The notes under the pieces were generated by a model, which saw only the letters and a list, made by a program, of their open reading frames with translations, did not search any database and had not been told where the DNA came from. Below are positions 46,113 through 55,230 of a stretch of DNA of 64,000 nt, piece by piece; position 1 is the stretch's first letter, and each line of letters opens with the position of its first letter. The stretch is from positions 105,626-169,625 of the forward strand of contig BEHV01000003.1 of NCBI GenBank assembly GCA_002898315.1. The letters are read 5' to 3'. This stretch comes from a bacterium HR19. Its GTDB lineage: Bacteria > Calescibacteriota > Calescibacteriia > Calescibacteriales > Calescibacteriaceae. Both the position numbers and the translations under genes were made by a program.

Positions 46113-47846
46113 ATGTATGTAAGGGTAGCTTTATGTCAATTCAACTCAACAGTAGGGGACATTGAAGGGAACGCGGAAAAGATAAAGAGATTTACAGAGA
46201 TAGCGAAGCAAAAAGGAGCAAAGATAATCTGCTTCCCGGAAATGGCTCTGTGTGGATACCCTCCCGAAGACCTCGTTTTCAACCCCAAATTCATTCAAGA
46301 ACAAAAAAGAATAATAGAAGAGGAGTTAGTAGGTTTATCTCGCGATGTTGTTCTGATTTTTGGATTTGTAGACGCAGACGAAGACCTTTTCAACAGCGCC
46401 GCAATAGTATGCAACGGAAAATTTTACTCTTACAGAAAAATTCATCTCCCAAACTACGGGGTATTTGACGAGATGAGATACTTTGCCCCGGGAAAAGAAA
46501 AGCTCATACTTGAAACAAAAGACAAAGTCAAAATAGGTATAACAATTTGCGAAGATATATGGCATCCGACTGAACCTCTTTTGGGAATAGCGGTCGGAGG
46601 TAATGCCGAAATCGTCGTCAATATATCTGCCTCACCGTATCACATATCAAAGCCGAAAATCAGAGAAGATATGATGATAACGCGTGCGCAAGATTACGGT
46701 GTATATATTCTCTTTTGCAATCTCGTAGGCGGGCAAGATGAACTCGTTTTTGACGGCTCATCTTCTATAATCTCTCCATACGGAGATGTCATCTCCCGCG
46801 CTCCTCTGTTTGAAGAATACATCATAGTCAAAAGCATAAACCTATCTGAGGTATACTCAAAAAGAGTTCATGATACAAGACGGAGAAGCGAAAAACCTTC
46901 TGATTTCAAAAAAATCCAGCTTGATATAGAAGTCAAAAGCGAAAAACCACAAAATGAAGATAACGCAAAGTTTGAATTCCCTCAGTGGGAAGAAGAAGTT
47001 CTTAAAGCTCTCATCACAGGGACAAGAGATTACATAAAAAAGAACGGCTTCTCAAAAGCCATAGTCGCGCTATCTGGTGGGATTGACTCTTCTCTCTGCG
47101 CCTGCATAACATCAGAAGCAATAGGAAGCGAAAATGTTCTCGGAATAAGTATGCCATCTCAGTTCTCATCACAACACTCGGTAGAAGACGCCGAAATCCT
47201 CTCTAAAAATCTCGGAATAAAATTCATCAAAATACCAATAAAAAACATCTTTGACTCTTTTATGAAGGAACTCTCCGAACTCTTCGCAGGAACAACATTT
47301 TCAACCGCAGAAGAAAACCTTCAAGCCAGAATAAGAGGAAACATAGCCATGACAATATCAAACAAATTCGGGTATATTTTAATATCTTGTGGAAATAAAA
47401 GCGAGCTGAGCGTTGGATACTCAACATTATACGGAGACCTCGCAGGAGGGTTCGCAATCATAAAAGACATATATAAAACAGATGTCTATAAAATCTCCGA
47501 GTTTTACAACAAAATGAAAGGAAGAGAAATTATACCGAGAAGAGTTTTTGAAAAACCTCCTTCGGCAGAACTGCGCCCAAATCAAAAAGATGAAGATGAC
47601 CTTCCCCCATATAAAATTTTAGATTCTGTTCTAAAACTCTACATAGAAAAAGATATTCCACCAGAGGTAATTCACAAAATAACAGGAGTAGATAAAGATA
47701 CGATAAAGAGGATAATTGAGATGGTTGAGAGAGCTGAATACAAAAGAAGGCAATCCCCACCTGGAATCAAGGTGACCTCACGCGCCTTCGGTAAAGATAG
47801 AAGAATGCCTATAACCAAAAAAATAAACTCCATACTAAAATTCTGA
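46113..47846 (+). CDS. nadE: Glutamine-dependent NAD+ synthetase
   Basis: 577 residues. The N-terminal nitrilase-type amidase domain has Glu43 (CFPEMALCGYPPED), Lys109 (YRKIHLPNYG) and Cys146 (ITICEDIW). The C-terminal synthetase has the PP-loop LSGGIDSSL near residue 320, GNKSELSVGY and PSAELRPNQKDEDDLPPY. It amidates nicotinate adenine dinucleotide using glutamine. ATG follows TTTATTTTTTAT with no Shine-Dalgarno. Confidence 0.95.
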   Translation: MYVRVALCQFNSTVGDIEGNAEKIKRFTEIAKQKGAKIICFPEMALCGYPPEDLVFNPKFIQEQKRIIEEELVGLSRDVVLIFGFVDADEDLFNSAAIVCNGKFYSYRKIHLPNYGVFDEMRYFAPGKEKLILETKDKVKIGITICEDIWHPTEPLLGIAVGGNAEIVVNISASPYHISKPKIREDMMITRAQDYGVYILFCNLVGGQDELVFDGSSSIISPYGDVISRAPLFEEYIIVKSINLSEVYSKRVHDTRRRSEKPSDFKKIQLDIEVKSEKPQNEDNAKFEFPQWEEEVLKALITGTRDYIKKNGFSKAIVALSGGIDSSLCACITSEAIGSENVLGISMPSQFSSQHSVEDAEILSKNLGIKFIKIPIKNIFDSFMKELSELFAGTTFSTAEENLQARIRGNIAMTISNKFGYILISCGNKSELSVGYSTLYGDLAGGFAIIKDIYKTDVYKISEFYNKMKGREIIPRRVFEKPPSAELRPNQKDEDDLPPYKILDSVLKLYIEKDIPPEVIHKITGVDKDTIKRIIEMVERAEYKRRQSPPGIKVTSRAFGKDRRMPITKKINSILKF

Positions 47847-47916
47847 AAAAATTTTCCTCTGAAAAAATAACAAAATCTGAAATATAAGGATTAAAATCAA
47901 ATTTGAAAGCCGTGAA

Positions 47917-47923
47917 AAGGAGG
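47917..47923 (+). promoter_or_regulatory. Shine-Dalgarno AAGGAGG pointing to ATG 47932
   Basis: Lies 8 nt before ATG 47932. That ATG opens a 20-codon reading frame ending at TAG 47992-47994, while the lipoprotein body lies in another frame, so it marks the intended start of a frameshifted gene or a leader peptide. Confidence 0.6.
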
Positions 47924-47931
47924 ATATAAAA

Positions 47932-49085
47932 ATGATTACGAAAAGGTTGAGCTTTTGCATATTAACCATCGGCGGTCCTTTACTGATACAATAGCATTAG
48001 CTTTATCAAAGTGCGCAGGAAAATCGGGAAGCGGTAGCTCATCTGATGGGTCTTCTTCTCAGCAAATAGTAGCAACAAACTTCAAAAGTCCCGAAGACGC
48101 CTATTCAAAAATATCTGGTTCTGCAAACTCTATTTTAACCGCAAGAATACTGACCGCAAGAACCAGCCCTTCGGGAGGTAGCTCAGGCGGAACTATGTCT
48201 GCCCCACAAATCGTAGATATAATTTCAAAATTACCATATACAAAAAAGCTCTCTTTGACAAAAAGATTGTTCGCAAAGCATGAGAGCGATCTTTCATGTG
48301 AGGTTTCATCGTGCGAAGAATTGGAACCTCAATGTGAGAGTGGTTCTGCAAAACTTGAAAGCTGTAATAAACAAGGTAATAAAATTACAGCCGTTGTTTC
48401 AGCAAATAACTGCAAAACCGAAAATATGGTTATTTCCGGCAAAGCAACTTTCATAGAGGAATGCAAAGAATACAACATACCAGAAACCACCATTGCACTC
48501 CCTCAATATTCCGTCACATTTGAAAACGCAAAAATAGAAATATACCAGGAAAATCAGAAAATATATGAATATGAGTTCTCTCCTAAATTTTCTATCTCTG
48601 TTATTTTGTCGGCTTCTTCTTATCAAAATGATGGAGCAAGTATCTCCACTTCCCTTAACTTATCAGGCAACTCAATAGAAAGAGATTTAAAACAGAATAT
48701 TGAGCAGAAAGTAGTGATGGATAACTTTACTGGTATTCTTAACTTTTCTTATGATGAAAACAGCGGAGATTCTCTCTCGTTTGGAGAATTTTCTCTTTCA
48801 TTTTCAGGCAAATACTCAATAAGCACAAATCCCAAGTGGTGTGGAGACGGTGGATTTGAAGTTTCAACACCTGAACCGCTGAAATTTTCTTTTGAGCAGG
48901 AAAATGGAAATCAAGTATGTCCAAAACAAGGAAAGCTTAGAATAAATAACTCCGAGGTGAGATTTGACGGGAATAGCGTAAAAATCTCGGTAGATGGTCA
49001 GGAAAAAACCTTGACCTGTGATGAATTTTTAAACTCTTGTCCATACCCACTAAAAGGTCCTCTACAAGCTATAAGTGAAATGTAA
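47932..49085 (+). CDS. Cys-containing lipoprotein with apparent frameshift in its signal peptide
   Basis: The main frame is open from TTG 47955 to 49085 but has no proper start. A well-placed Shine-Dalgarno and ATG 47932 read MITKRLSFCILTIGG and then stop after LLIQ. Joining the two frames near 47975 gives a basic, hydrophobic signal leading to LALSKCAGK, a lipobox-like Cys. The mature part is Ser-rich, then beta-rich with paired Cys (CEVSSCEEL, CKTEN, CPKQGKLRI, CDEFLNSC). No domain recognised; it resembles the lipoproteins at 33476 and 51398 in layout. Confidence 0.55.
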
Positions 49086-49091
49086 TCAAAA

Positions 49092-49117
49092 CCGATAATG
49101 TTCTATGATATTCTCGG
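49092..49117. terminator. Imperfect hairpin between convergent genes
   Basis: CCGATAATGTTC can fold on GATATTCTCGG with one mismatch and two wobbles. It sits directly after the lipoprotein stop and overlaps the dprA 3' end. Weak; AT-rich stem. Confidence 0.25.
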
Positions 49118-50230
49118 CTTTCTGTAGTATCCCATACCTTCTTCAACAACGAGCGACTTTATCTCAAGCGAAATAAGAGCAGATAAAACAACAGAGGGGT
49201 CAAGAGATGTTTTCTTGATTATCTCATCTATATGGAGCGATGTTTCAGAATCAAGAACAGATAAAATTTTTTCTTCTTCTTCCGAAATATCTGGTCTTTT
49301 TATCTCAACAAAGGGTGTGATGAGACCAAATGTTTCTCTCACATCTTTACGAGAGAGGTCTGGTATGATACGAGATATTATGTCATCGGGTGATTCGGCG
49401 AGGAAAGCGCCGTCTTTTATGAGCTTATTTGTTCCCTGCGATTTTTTTGATGTTATGTTTCCCGGGACTGCGAATACATCTCTTCCGTAATCTACAGCGA
49501 GGTAAGCGGTTATAAGTGCGCCTGATTTTTCAGGTGCTTCTGTAACTAAAACCGCCTTTGAAATTCCAGCAATTATTCTGTTTCTTCTCGGGAAATTTTC
49601 GGGAGCAGAAGCCACCCCAGGAGGGAACTCAGATATTATCGCTCCACCCCTATCAAGTATTTCTTTCGCAAGAGATATATTGGAAGCAGGATATATGTTC
49701 TCAATAGATGAACCCAAAACAGCCCATGTCTTCCCCCCGCTTTCAATAGCAGATTTATGAGCAAAAGTATCAATACCCACCGCAAGACCGGAAACGATGC
49801 ATACCCCAATCATAGAAAGAGTTGAAGAGAAAATTTTTGTAACCTCAACTCCATAAGAAGAAGGTTTTCTTGTGCCAACAACTCCGACGCAGAGCATAGA
49901 TTTACTCAGCTCTCCCTTATAAAAGATGCAGAGTGGTGGGTCTGGAATTTTCCGCAAAAGCTCGGGATACCTATCTTCTTCCTCGTAGCACAATACACTT
50001 TGCCCTAATCTGGCAGAAAGTTTCAGTTCGTCTTCAACTTCTTTCCACCTGTTAAATTTTTTTATGTTTTCTGCAACGAATTTTCCTGCAACCTGCTCAA
50101 TTTTCACCCTGTCAGCAGAAAAAACATTTTTCGCTGAACCAAAAAAATCTATCAACCTTTTTCCTATTATTGAGCCAACTCCTCTTACTTTTGTCAAAGC
50201 CAAAGAATAAAAAGCTGACTCCCCGAACAT
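49103..50230 (-). CDS. dprA: DNA-processing protein DprA
   Basis: 375 residues. Loads RecA on incoming single strands in natural transformation. Rossmann-like core: VGVVGTRKPSSYG, VSGLAVGIDTFAHKSA, AVLGSSIENIYPASN, FPRRNRIIAGIS, VTEAPEKSGALIT and FAVPGNI; an HhH-like N-terminus (LTKVRGVG) and a winged-helix C-terminus complete it. The start follows TATAGT by 5 nt. DprA suggests the cell may take up DNA, though no other competence gene is here. Confidence 0.94.
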   Translation of the reverse strand: MFGESAFYSLALTKVRGVGSIIGKRLIDFFGSAKNVFSADRVKIEQVAGKFVAENIKKFNRWKEVEDELKLSARLGQSVLCYEEEDRYPELLRKIPDPPLCIFYKGELSKSMLCVGVVGTRKPSSYGVEVTKIFSSTLSMIGVCIVSGLAVGIDTFAHKSAIESGGKTWAVLGSSIENIYPASNISLAKEILDRGGAIISEFPPGVASAPENFPRRNRIIAGISKAVLVTEAPEKSGALITAYLAVDYGRDVFAVPGNITSKKSQGTNKLIKDGAFLAESPDDIISRIIPDLSRKDVRETFGLITPFVEIKRPDISEEEEKILSVLDSETSLHIDEIIKKTSLDPSVVLSALISLEIKSLVVEEGMGYYRKPRIS

Positions 50231-50235
50231 ACCTT

Positions 50236-50241
50236 ACTATA
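50236..50241 (-). promoter_or_regulatory. -10-like box TATAGT for leaderless dprA
   Basis: Ends 5 nt before ATG 50230; the 100 bp divergent spacer also carries AAAAAGATATTGA just before the mrp ATG on the other strand. Confidence 0.5.
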
Positions 50242-50330
50242 AAAAATTATAAAATAAGGGAGAGAAATGCAAAAGAAAATCAAATTGAACAAAACAAAAA
50301 CCCCGAAAAAAATAAATAAAAAGATATTGA

Positions 50331-51380
50331 ATGGAGCTTCAGGAGAAGGAGAAAAAAATCGTAGAGGTAATACGCGCACTCAAAAAAGTCAATTACCCCG
50401 GGTATTCCAGAGATATAATATCCTTCGGATTCCTGAAAAAAATTGATTTAGATGATAACTTTGAACTATTTCTTGACCTTGAAGTATCAACCGGAAAAGA
50501 AGAGGTCGTAAAAGAGATAGAAGAGAAAGTCAGGCAAGCCCTGAGCGAAATAAAATGGATAAATAAACTCAACCTTTCGGTAAGGAAAAAAGAGGTATTC
50601 ACAAGACAGAAAATACCTATAAAAGGCAAGGCGATAGCAATATACTCAACGAAAGGTGGAGTTGGGAAATCAACAATTGCGGTAAACTTAGCATATACAC
50701 TTCACCTTTTAGGGCTTAAAACATCTCTACTTGACCTTGATGTGCATGGACCATCAATACCCAAAATGACAGCTACGATTGACTACGAGCCATATTCTCC
50801 CGACGGTAAGAGCATAATGCCCGCAGAAAAAAACGGAGTAAAAATTATGTCCCTCGGATACATGGCAAAGGGAGACACAGCGGTCGTGTGGAGAGGACCT
50901 ATGGTCATAAAAGCATTCAGAACTCTGCTCTTTTCAACACTGTGGCCGGATACAGAAATTTTAGTTATAGACCTTCCGCCTGGCTCGGGAGATGTTCAGC
51001 TTTCCCTCGCACAGGAAGCAAAAATAGATTCAATAGTTATGATAACCACACCGCAGGAGGTCGCTCTTGAAGATGTCAGAAGAGGAATTTCAATGTTCAG
51101 AAAACTCGGCGTCCCAATAGCAGGAATAATTGAAAATATGTCATATTTTGAGTGTGAATGCGGAAGAAAACACTACATCTTCGGAAAAGGTGGGGGAGAG
51201 AAATTAGCAAAGGAATACGGTATTGAAGTAATCGGTCAGATACCAATAGACCCTCTCCTTATGTCATATTCTGACACCGGCAATATCTTTGTTCTCCAAA
51301 ACTCAGAATCAAAAACAAAAGAAGCGTTTTTTCAGATAGCGGGAAAAATTTTAGAAAAACTAAATATAAAAACACATTAA
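50331..51380 (+). CDS. mrp: Iron-sulfur cluster carrier ATPase Mrp/ApbC (NBP35 family)
   Basis: 349 residues. The N-terminal MIP18/DUF59-like domain (about 1-95) is followed by a deviant Walker A STKGGVGKST, DLDVHGPSIPKM, VIDLPPGSGDVQL and ENMSYFECECG with the CxC cluster site. It carries or assembles Fe-S clusters. The start has no Shine-Dalgarno. Confidence 0.92.
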   Translation: MELQEKEKKIVEVIRALKKVNYPGYSRDIISFGFLKKIDLDDNFELFLDLEVSTGKEEVVKEIEEKVRQALSEIKWINKLNLSVRKKEVFTRQKIPIKGKAIAIYSTKGGVGKSTIAVNLAYTLHLLGLKTSLLDLDVHGPSIPKMTATIDYEPYSPDGKSIMPAEKNGVKIMSLGYMAKGDTAVVWRGPMVIKAFRTLLFSTLWPDTEILVIDLPPGSGDVQLSLAQEAKIDSIVMITTPQEVALEDVRRGISMFRKLGVPIAGIIENMSYFECECGRKHYIFGKGGGEKLAKEYGIEVIGQIPIDPLLMSYSDTGNIFVLQNSESKTKEAFFQIAGKILEKLNIKTH

Positions 51381-51397
51381 GCCGGAATCAAATCCTC

Positions 51398-52510
51398 GTG
51401 ATAACTATAAAAAAATTTTATCTTTTGTTTGTCATCTCAATAATTCAATTTTCATGCGGTAAAAAAGAAAGCGAATCTCAATCAGAAAAACTGAAAAATC
51501 TTATAATTTCAGAAGGGAAAAAGGTAGCAAAACCAGATGAAGACCTCATCTCGTCAAAAATAGTTCAACACATATTCAGAGATTATCTCAAAAACATAAC
51601 CGATATATATTATTATGAGGGTTTAACAGAGGAGCAGATAAAGTTAGACCTGAACCTGTTTTTCGTTAATGAAAATGTTTATCTTTTACCTTTCAACTGC
51701 GGAAAAAATATCTCCTGTCCGAAAATAAAATGCAATATTTCTGAAAACACATCAAATATAGAAGTAGAAGGAAATTGCTTCAACGACTTTTTTGTTTTTC
51801 TCGGAAAATCAAAATTCAGCTCAAAATCAGAAAAAAGCAACTCACGATTAGAATTTGAATACAAAGCAGAATTCCAAAACTGGGAGATAAAAATCGTAGG
51901 AAAAGAAGAATACATAGATTACATAGGAAACGTAATTTTTTCTCTATCAAGAGGAGATGAGAATTTCAAAGCGCAAAGGAGCATAAATTTAGACGGCATA
52001 GTCAATTCAGAATACTTCGGATATTCAGGATTGAAATTTCAGCAGATTTTTGAACACCAATCTTTCGCTTCCGCATCCACAAAATCTATAACACAAAAAC
52101 TATATGAATACAGAAATCCCTTCTGTGTCATAATAATATCAGATGAGAAAAATCCACAATTTGCATGTTCAAGGGACTTCACAGCAAGAGAAATCTCTAT
52201 TTACGAAAACCGCGAAGATGAAGAAAGAACAGTTCTTGAAATAATCGGGAAAGAGTTTGATACTTTTAAAATTGGGGATGAGTTGAGATGGGTTTCAACA
52301 GAACAAGACATAAAAATAGAATTCAATCAAAAAAAGTGCAGAAAAATTGATGGGAACTTAAAAATAAGCTCTGAAAAAGAAGAACTGAACTCCATATTTA
52401 TTCAAAAAACCTTTGAAAATAGGGAGTGCGATCTAACTTGTCCATCAAAATGGGAATACAAAGTTGAGGGGAGAACATATCAGGGAACGGGTTGCATATT
52501 TGAGAAATGA
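51398..52510 (+). CDS. Lipoprotein with conserved Cys, unknown function
   Basis: 370 residues from GTG 51398. The signal peptide FYLLFVISIIQFSC has its lipobox FSC at about residue 20, followed by GKKESESQSEK. The mature part is charged and beta-rich with clustered Cys (CGKNISCPKIKCN, CRKIDG, CDLTCPSKW). No domain recognised. It may be related to the lipoprotein at 47932, which has a similar length, a GKL/GNL strand after a Cys and a Cys-rich end. It follows mrp by 17 bp and converges on trpE. Confidence 0.6.
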   Translation: MITIKKFYLLFVISIIQFSCGKKESESQSEKLKNLIISEGKKVAKPDEDLISSKIVQHIFRDYLKNITDIYYYEGLTEEQIKLDLNLFFVNENVYLLPFNCGKNISCPKIKCNISENTSNIEVEGNCFNDFFVFLGKSKFSSKSEKSNSRLEFEYKAEFQNWEIKIVGKEEYIDYIGNVIFSLSRGDENFKAQRSINLDGIVNSEYFGYSGLKFQQIFEHQSFASASTKSITQKLYEYRNPFCVIIISDEKNPQFACSRDFTAREISIYENREDEERTVLEIIGKEFDTFKIGDELRWVSTEQDIKIEFNQKKCRKIDGNLKISSEKEELNSIFIQKTFENRECDLTCPSKWEYKVEGRTYQGTGCIFEK

Positions 52511-52517
52511 AGATTTT

Positions 52518-53897
52518 TTATGACGAGATAAAGTTGAGAGCATCTTCAAGAGCTTTCATTTTGCTTTCTGTCTCAAAAAACTCCCTTTCAGGTTGAGAGT
52601 AAAAGACAATTCCTGCTCCTGCCTGTATTCTCATTTTATTTTTGTTGAAGAAAGCAGTCCTTATAAGTATTGCGGTATCTATGTTTCCATCAGCAGAGAA
52701 ATATCCGACTGCACCGGCATAAGGACCTCTTTTTTCTTTTTCAAGTTCGGCTATTATCTTGGCCGCCTCTATTTTTGGAGCACCGACAACTGTTCCCGCT
52801 GGAAAAGCACCTCTGAAAACCTCAAACTCACTCACCCCTTCCCTGACCTCACCTTCAACCTCAGAAACAATATGCATGACCCGAGAGTATTTTTCTATTA
52901 TTGCGAACTTCTTGACCTTCACCGTTCCGGGAGAACATACTCTCCCAAGGTCATTCCTTGCAAGGTCAACAAGCATAACATGTTCTGCCATCTCCTTCTC
53001 ATCAGAAAGAAGTTCCAACTCAAGTTTTTTATCTTCTTCTTCTGTTTCTCCTCTTCTTCTCGTTCCCGCTATGGGGCGGACCTCCGCTTTCCTACCCTCA
53101 ACTCTTACAAGAACTTCGGGAGAAGTTCCAACTATCTTTATATCTCCGAAATCAAGAATATACATATAAGGAGAAGGATTTTTCAACCTCAGGATTCTAT
53201 AAAAAGATAGAGCGTTGGCATCTGAAAGCTCAAACTCTTTGGCTCTTGACAAAACAACCTGAATACAATCCCCATCATATATCCTCTTTATGGCTTTGCT
53301 GACAATATCTTCAAACTCTTTTTTTTCGGTCTTATCAGAAACTCTATTTACCTTTATTTTAGGGACCTCTGGATTCACACTTTGGCGCGAGACCTTCAAT
53401 ATATCACTTATACTCACATCCTCTGAAACAAGAATAACATCTTTTTTCACATTATCAAATATCAAAAAGTTTGGAGTAAAGACCAAAATAGAATCAGGGA
53501 AACCCGCATCTTCTTTCCCAGAAAATGTATCTAATTTTTCAAATTCAGAGAAGACATCGTAGCTTATGTATCCTACAAGCCCAAATGGTAATCTGTTTAT
53601 ACCTTCGCTTTTTTTAAAGTCATCAAGAAAAGCAAAGTATTTTGATTTGATTTCATGCATTTTCTCACCGATAAGGTCAATAAGCGAGGATTTTTTTGTG
53701 TTCTTTTGTGATTCTTTAATGCTGTATATTATTTTCATTTTTGGTTCTCCGAAGCCCAAAAAAGAGTATCTTCCCCACTTTTCCTGCTCCTCAGCACTTT
53801 CAAGGAGATAAATTGGATTGAAGCCAGATTGCTTTAACTTCATAAAAAGAGAAATTGGCGTCTCAGTATCAAGAAGAACCTTCTGATATTTTATCAT
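52518..53897 (-). CDS. trpE: Anthranilate synthase component I
   Basis: 459 residues. Chorismate-binding enzyme signatures: VLSRAKEFEL, GTSPEVLVRVEG, PIAGTRRRG, HVMLVDLARNDLGRV, FPAGTVVGAPKIEA and YAGAVGYFSADGNIDTAILIRTA. The N-terminal LLESAEEQEKWGRYSFLG is the tryptophan feedback-type region and favours TrpE over PabB. trpG is not adjacent. The start follows TAAAGTTTTAAG with no Shine-Dalgarno. Confidence 0.9.
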   Translation of the reverse strand: MIKYQKVLLDTETPISLFMKLKQSGFNPIYLLESAEEQEKWGRYSFLGFGEPKMKIIYSIKESQKNTKKSSLIDLIGEKMHEIKSKYFAFLDDFKKSEGINRLPFGLVGYISYDVFSEFEKLDTFSGKEDAGFPDSILVFTPNFLIFDNVKKDVILVSEDVSISDILKVSRQSVNPEVPKIKVNRVSDKTEKKEFEDIVSKAIKRIYDGDCIQVVLSRAKEFELSDANALSFYRILRLKNPSPYMYILDFGDIKIVGTSPEVLVRVEGRKAEVRPIAGTRRRGETEEEDKKLELELLSDEKEMAEHVMLVDLARNDLGRVCSPGTVKVKKFAIIEKYSRVMHIVSEVEGEVREGVSEFEVFRGAFPAGTVVGAPKIEAAKIIAELEKEKRGPYAGAVGYFSADGNIDTAILIRTAFFNKNKMRIQAGAGIVFYSQPEREFFETESKMKALEDALNFISS

Positions 53898-53994
53898 AGC
53901 TTAAAACTTTAACTATAAGATAAACACTCATAAATTATGAGAAAAATTGCAGGTAAGGGGAAAGAGATATAAAAAACGAAAAAGGAATTCAATT

Positions 53995-55176
53995 TCAGTA
54001 TATTTCAAGCAATCTTTTTGCTATCACTTCTTCCTGAATTTCAGATGTACCTTCAAATATTTTGAAAAGTCGCCCATCTCTCCAATATCTTTCTATCTCA
54101 TATTCTTTTGAGTATCCGTATCCTCCGAATATCTGCATAGCTTCTGAGGTGACATATTCAACCATTTCTGCGGCGAAAAGTTTAGCCATTCCAGCTTCAA
54201 GGTCGCACCTTTTTCCTGTATCTTTCATTCTGCAAGCGTAGTATGTGAGTTGTCTTGCTGCTTCTATATATGTCATCATTTTAGCGAGTTTAGAGCGTAT
54301 AAGCTGAAAATCAGCTATTGGTTTTCCGAACTGATATCTTTCTTTTGCGTATTTTACTGCGAGTTCAAAGGCGCCCTGTGCGACCCCAATAGCCCTCGCT
54401 GCTGTCTGAATCCTCGCCGACTCATAAGTTGCCATAAGCTGATAAAAACCCTTGCCCGGCTCACCACCAAGAAGGTTTTCATCCGGAACAAAACAATCTT
54501 CAAAGTGCAGAGTCCAGCAGTGCATACCGTGATACCCAACTGTCTCTATAAGCTCACCGTGTATATTCGGGTGTTTTATTTTCTCATGAGCTTCCGATGG
54601 TTCTTTCTCAACAATAAAAATTGACAGCCCAAGATGTCTTTTTGGTGGATTAGGGTCAGTTCTCGCAAGGACAACAAGTATATTTGCTCTGTTTGCAAAT
54701 GTGCACCAAGTTTTTGTTCCGTTCAGAATCCATCCACCTTTTACTTTTTCGGCTTTGAGTTTCATACCAGCTGTATCACTTCCAGCATTTGGTTCAGTAA
54801 AAGCGGCAGCGGCAAAAATTTCTCCGCGAGCAAGAGATGGAAGATACTTTTTCTTCTGCTCCTCCAAACCATTATTCAGAAGGAGAGTTTCAGCTATTAA
54901 ATTTCGCGTCATAACACTTCCGACAGAGAGCCAGACCCGAGAAAGTTCTTCGGCAACAATAGCCATACTCATATAGTCAAGCCCCAATCCTCCCCATTCC
55001 TCCGGAACGAGTATTCCGAAATAACCAAGCTCAGCCATCTTTTTCAATACATCCCATGGTATATCTTTATCTTCTCTATCATATTTGTGAGCTATGGGTT
55101 TTACCTCGCTTTCAGCAAACTCTCTGACCTGCCTTCGTATCTCTTCATAGAACTTTCCATCTCTTATCACTTCCAT
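53995..55176 (-). CDS. Acyl-CoA dehydrogenase
   Basis: 393 residues. FAD-dependent alpha,beta-oxidation of acyl-CoA thioesters. FTEPNAGSDTAG, GTKTWCTFANRA, YQFGKPIADFQLIRSKLAKM, QIFGGYGYSKEYEIERYWRDGR and FEGTSEIQ with catalytic Glu375. Substrate chain length cannot be read. It has a strong GGAGGTG before the ATG and a TATAAACT-type -10, so it belongs to the leadered class. It stands alone. Confidence 0.93.
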   Translation of the reverse strand: MEVIRDGKFYEEIRRQVREFAESEVKPIAHKYDREDKDIPWDVLKKMAELGYFGILVPEEWGGLGLDYMSMAIVAEELSRVWLSVGSVMTRNLIAETLLLNNGLEEQKKKYLPSLARGEIFAAAAFTEPNAGSDTAGMKLKAEKVKGGWILNGTKTWCTFANRANILVVLARTDPNPPKRHLGLSIFIVEKEPSEAHEKIKHPNIHGELIETVGYHGMHCWTLHFEDCFVPDENLLGGEPGKGFYQLMATYESARIQTAARAIGVAQGAFELAVKYAKERYQFGKPIADFQLIRSKLAKMMTYIEAARQLTYYACRMKDTGKRCDLEAGMAKLFAAEMVEYVTSEAMQIFGGYGYSKEYEIERYWRDGRLFKIFEGTSEIQEEVIAKRLLEIY

Positions 55177-55230
55177 ATTCTCACCTCCTCAACAGTTTAT
55201 AGCTAATAGTTTATATTTGTTAGGAAATGG

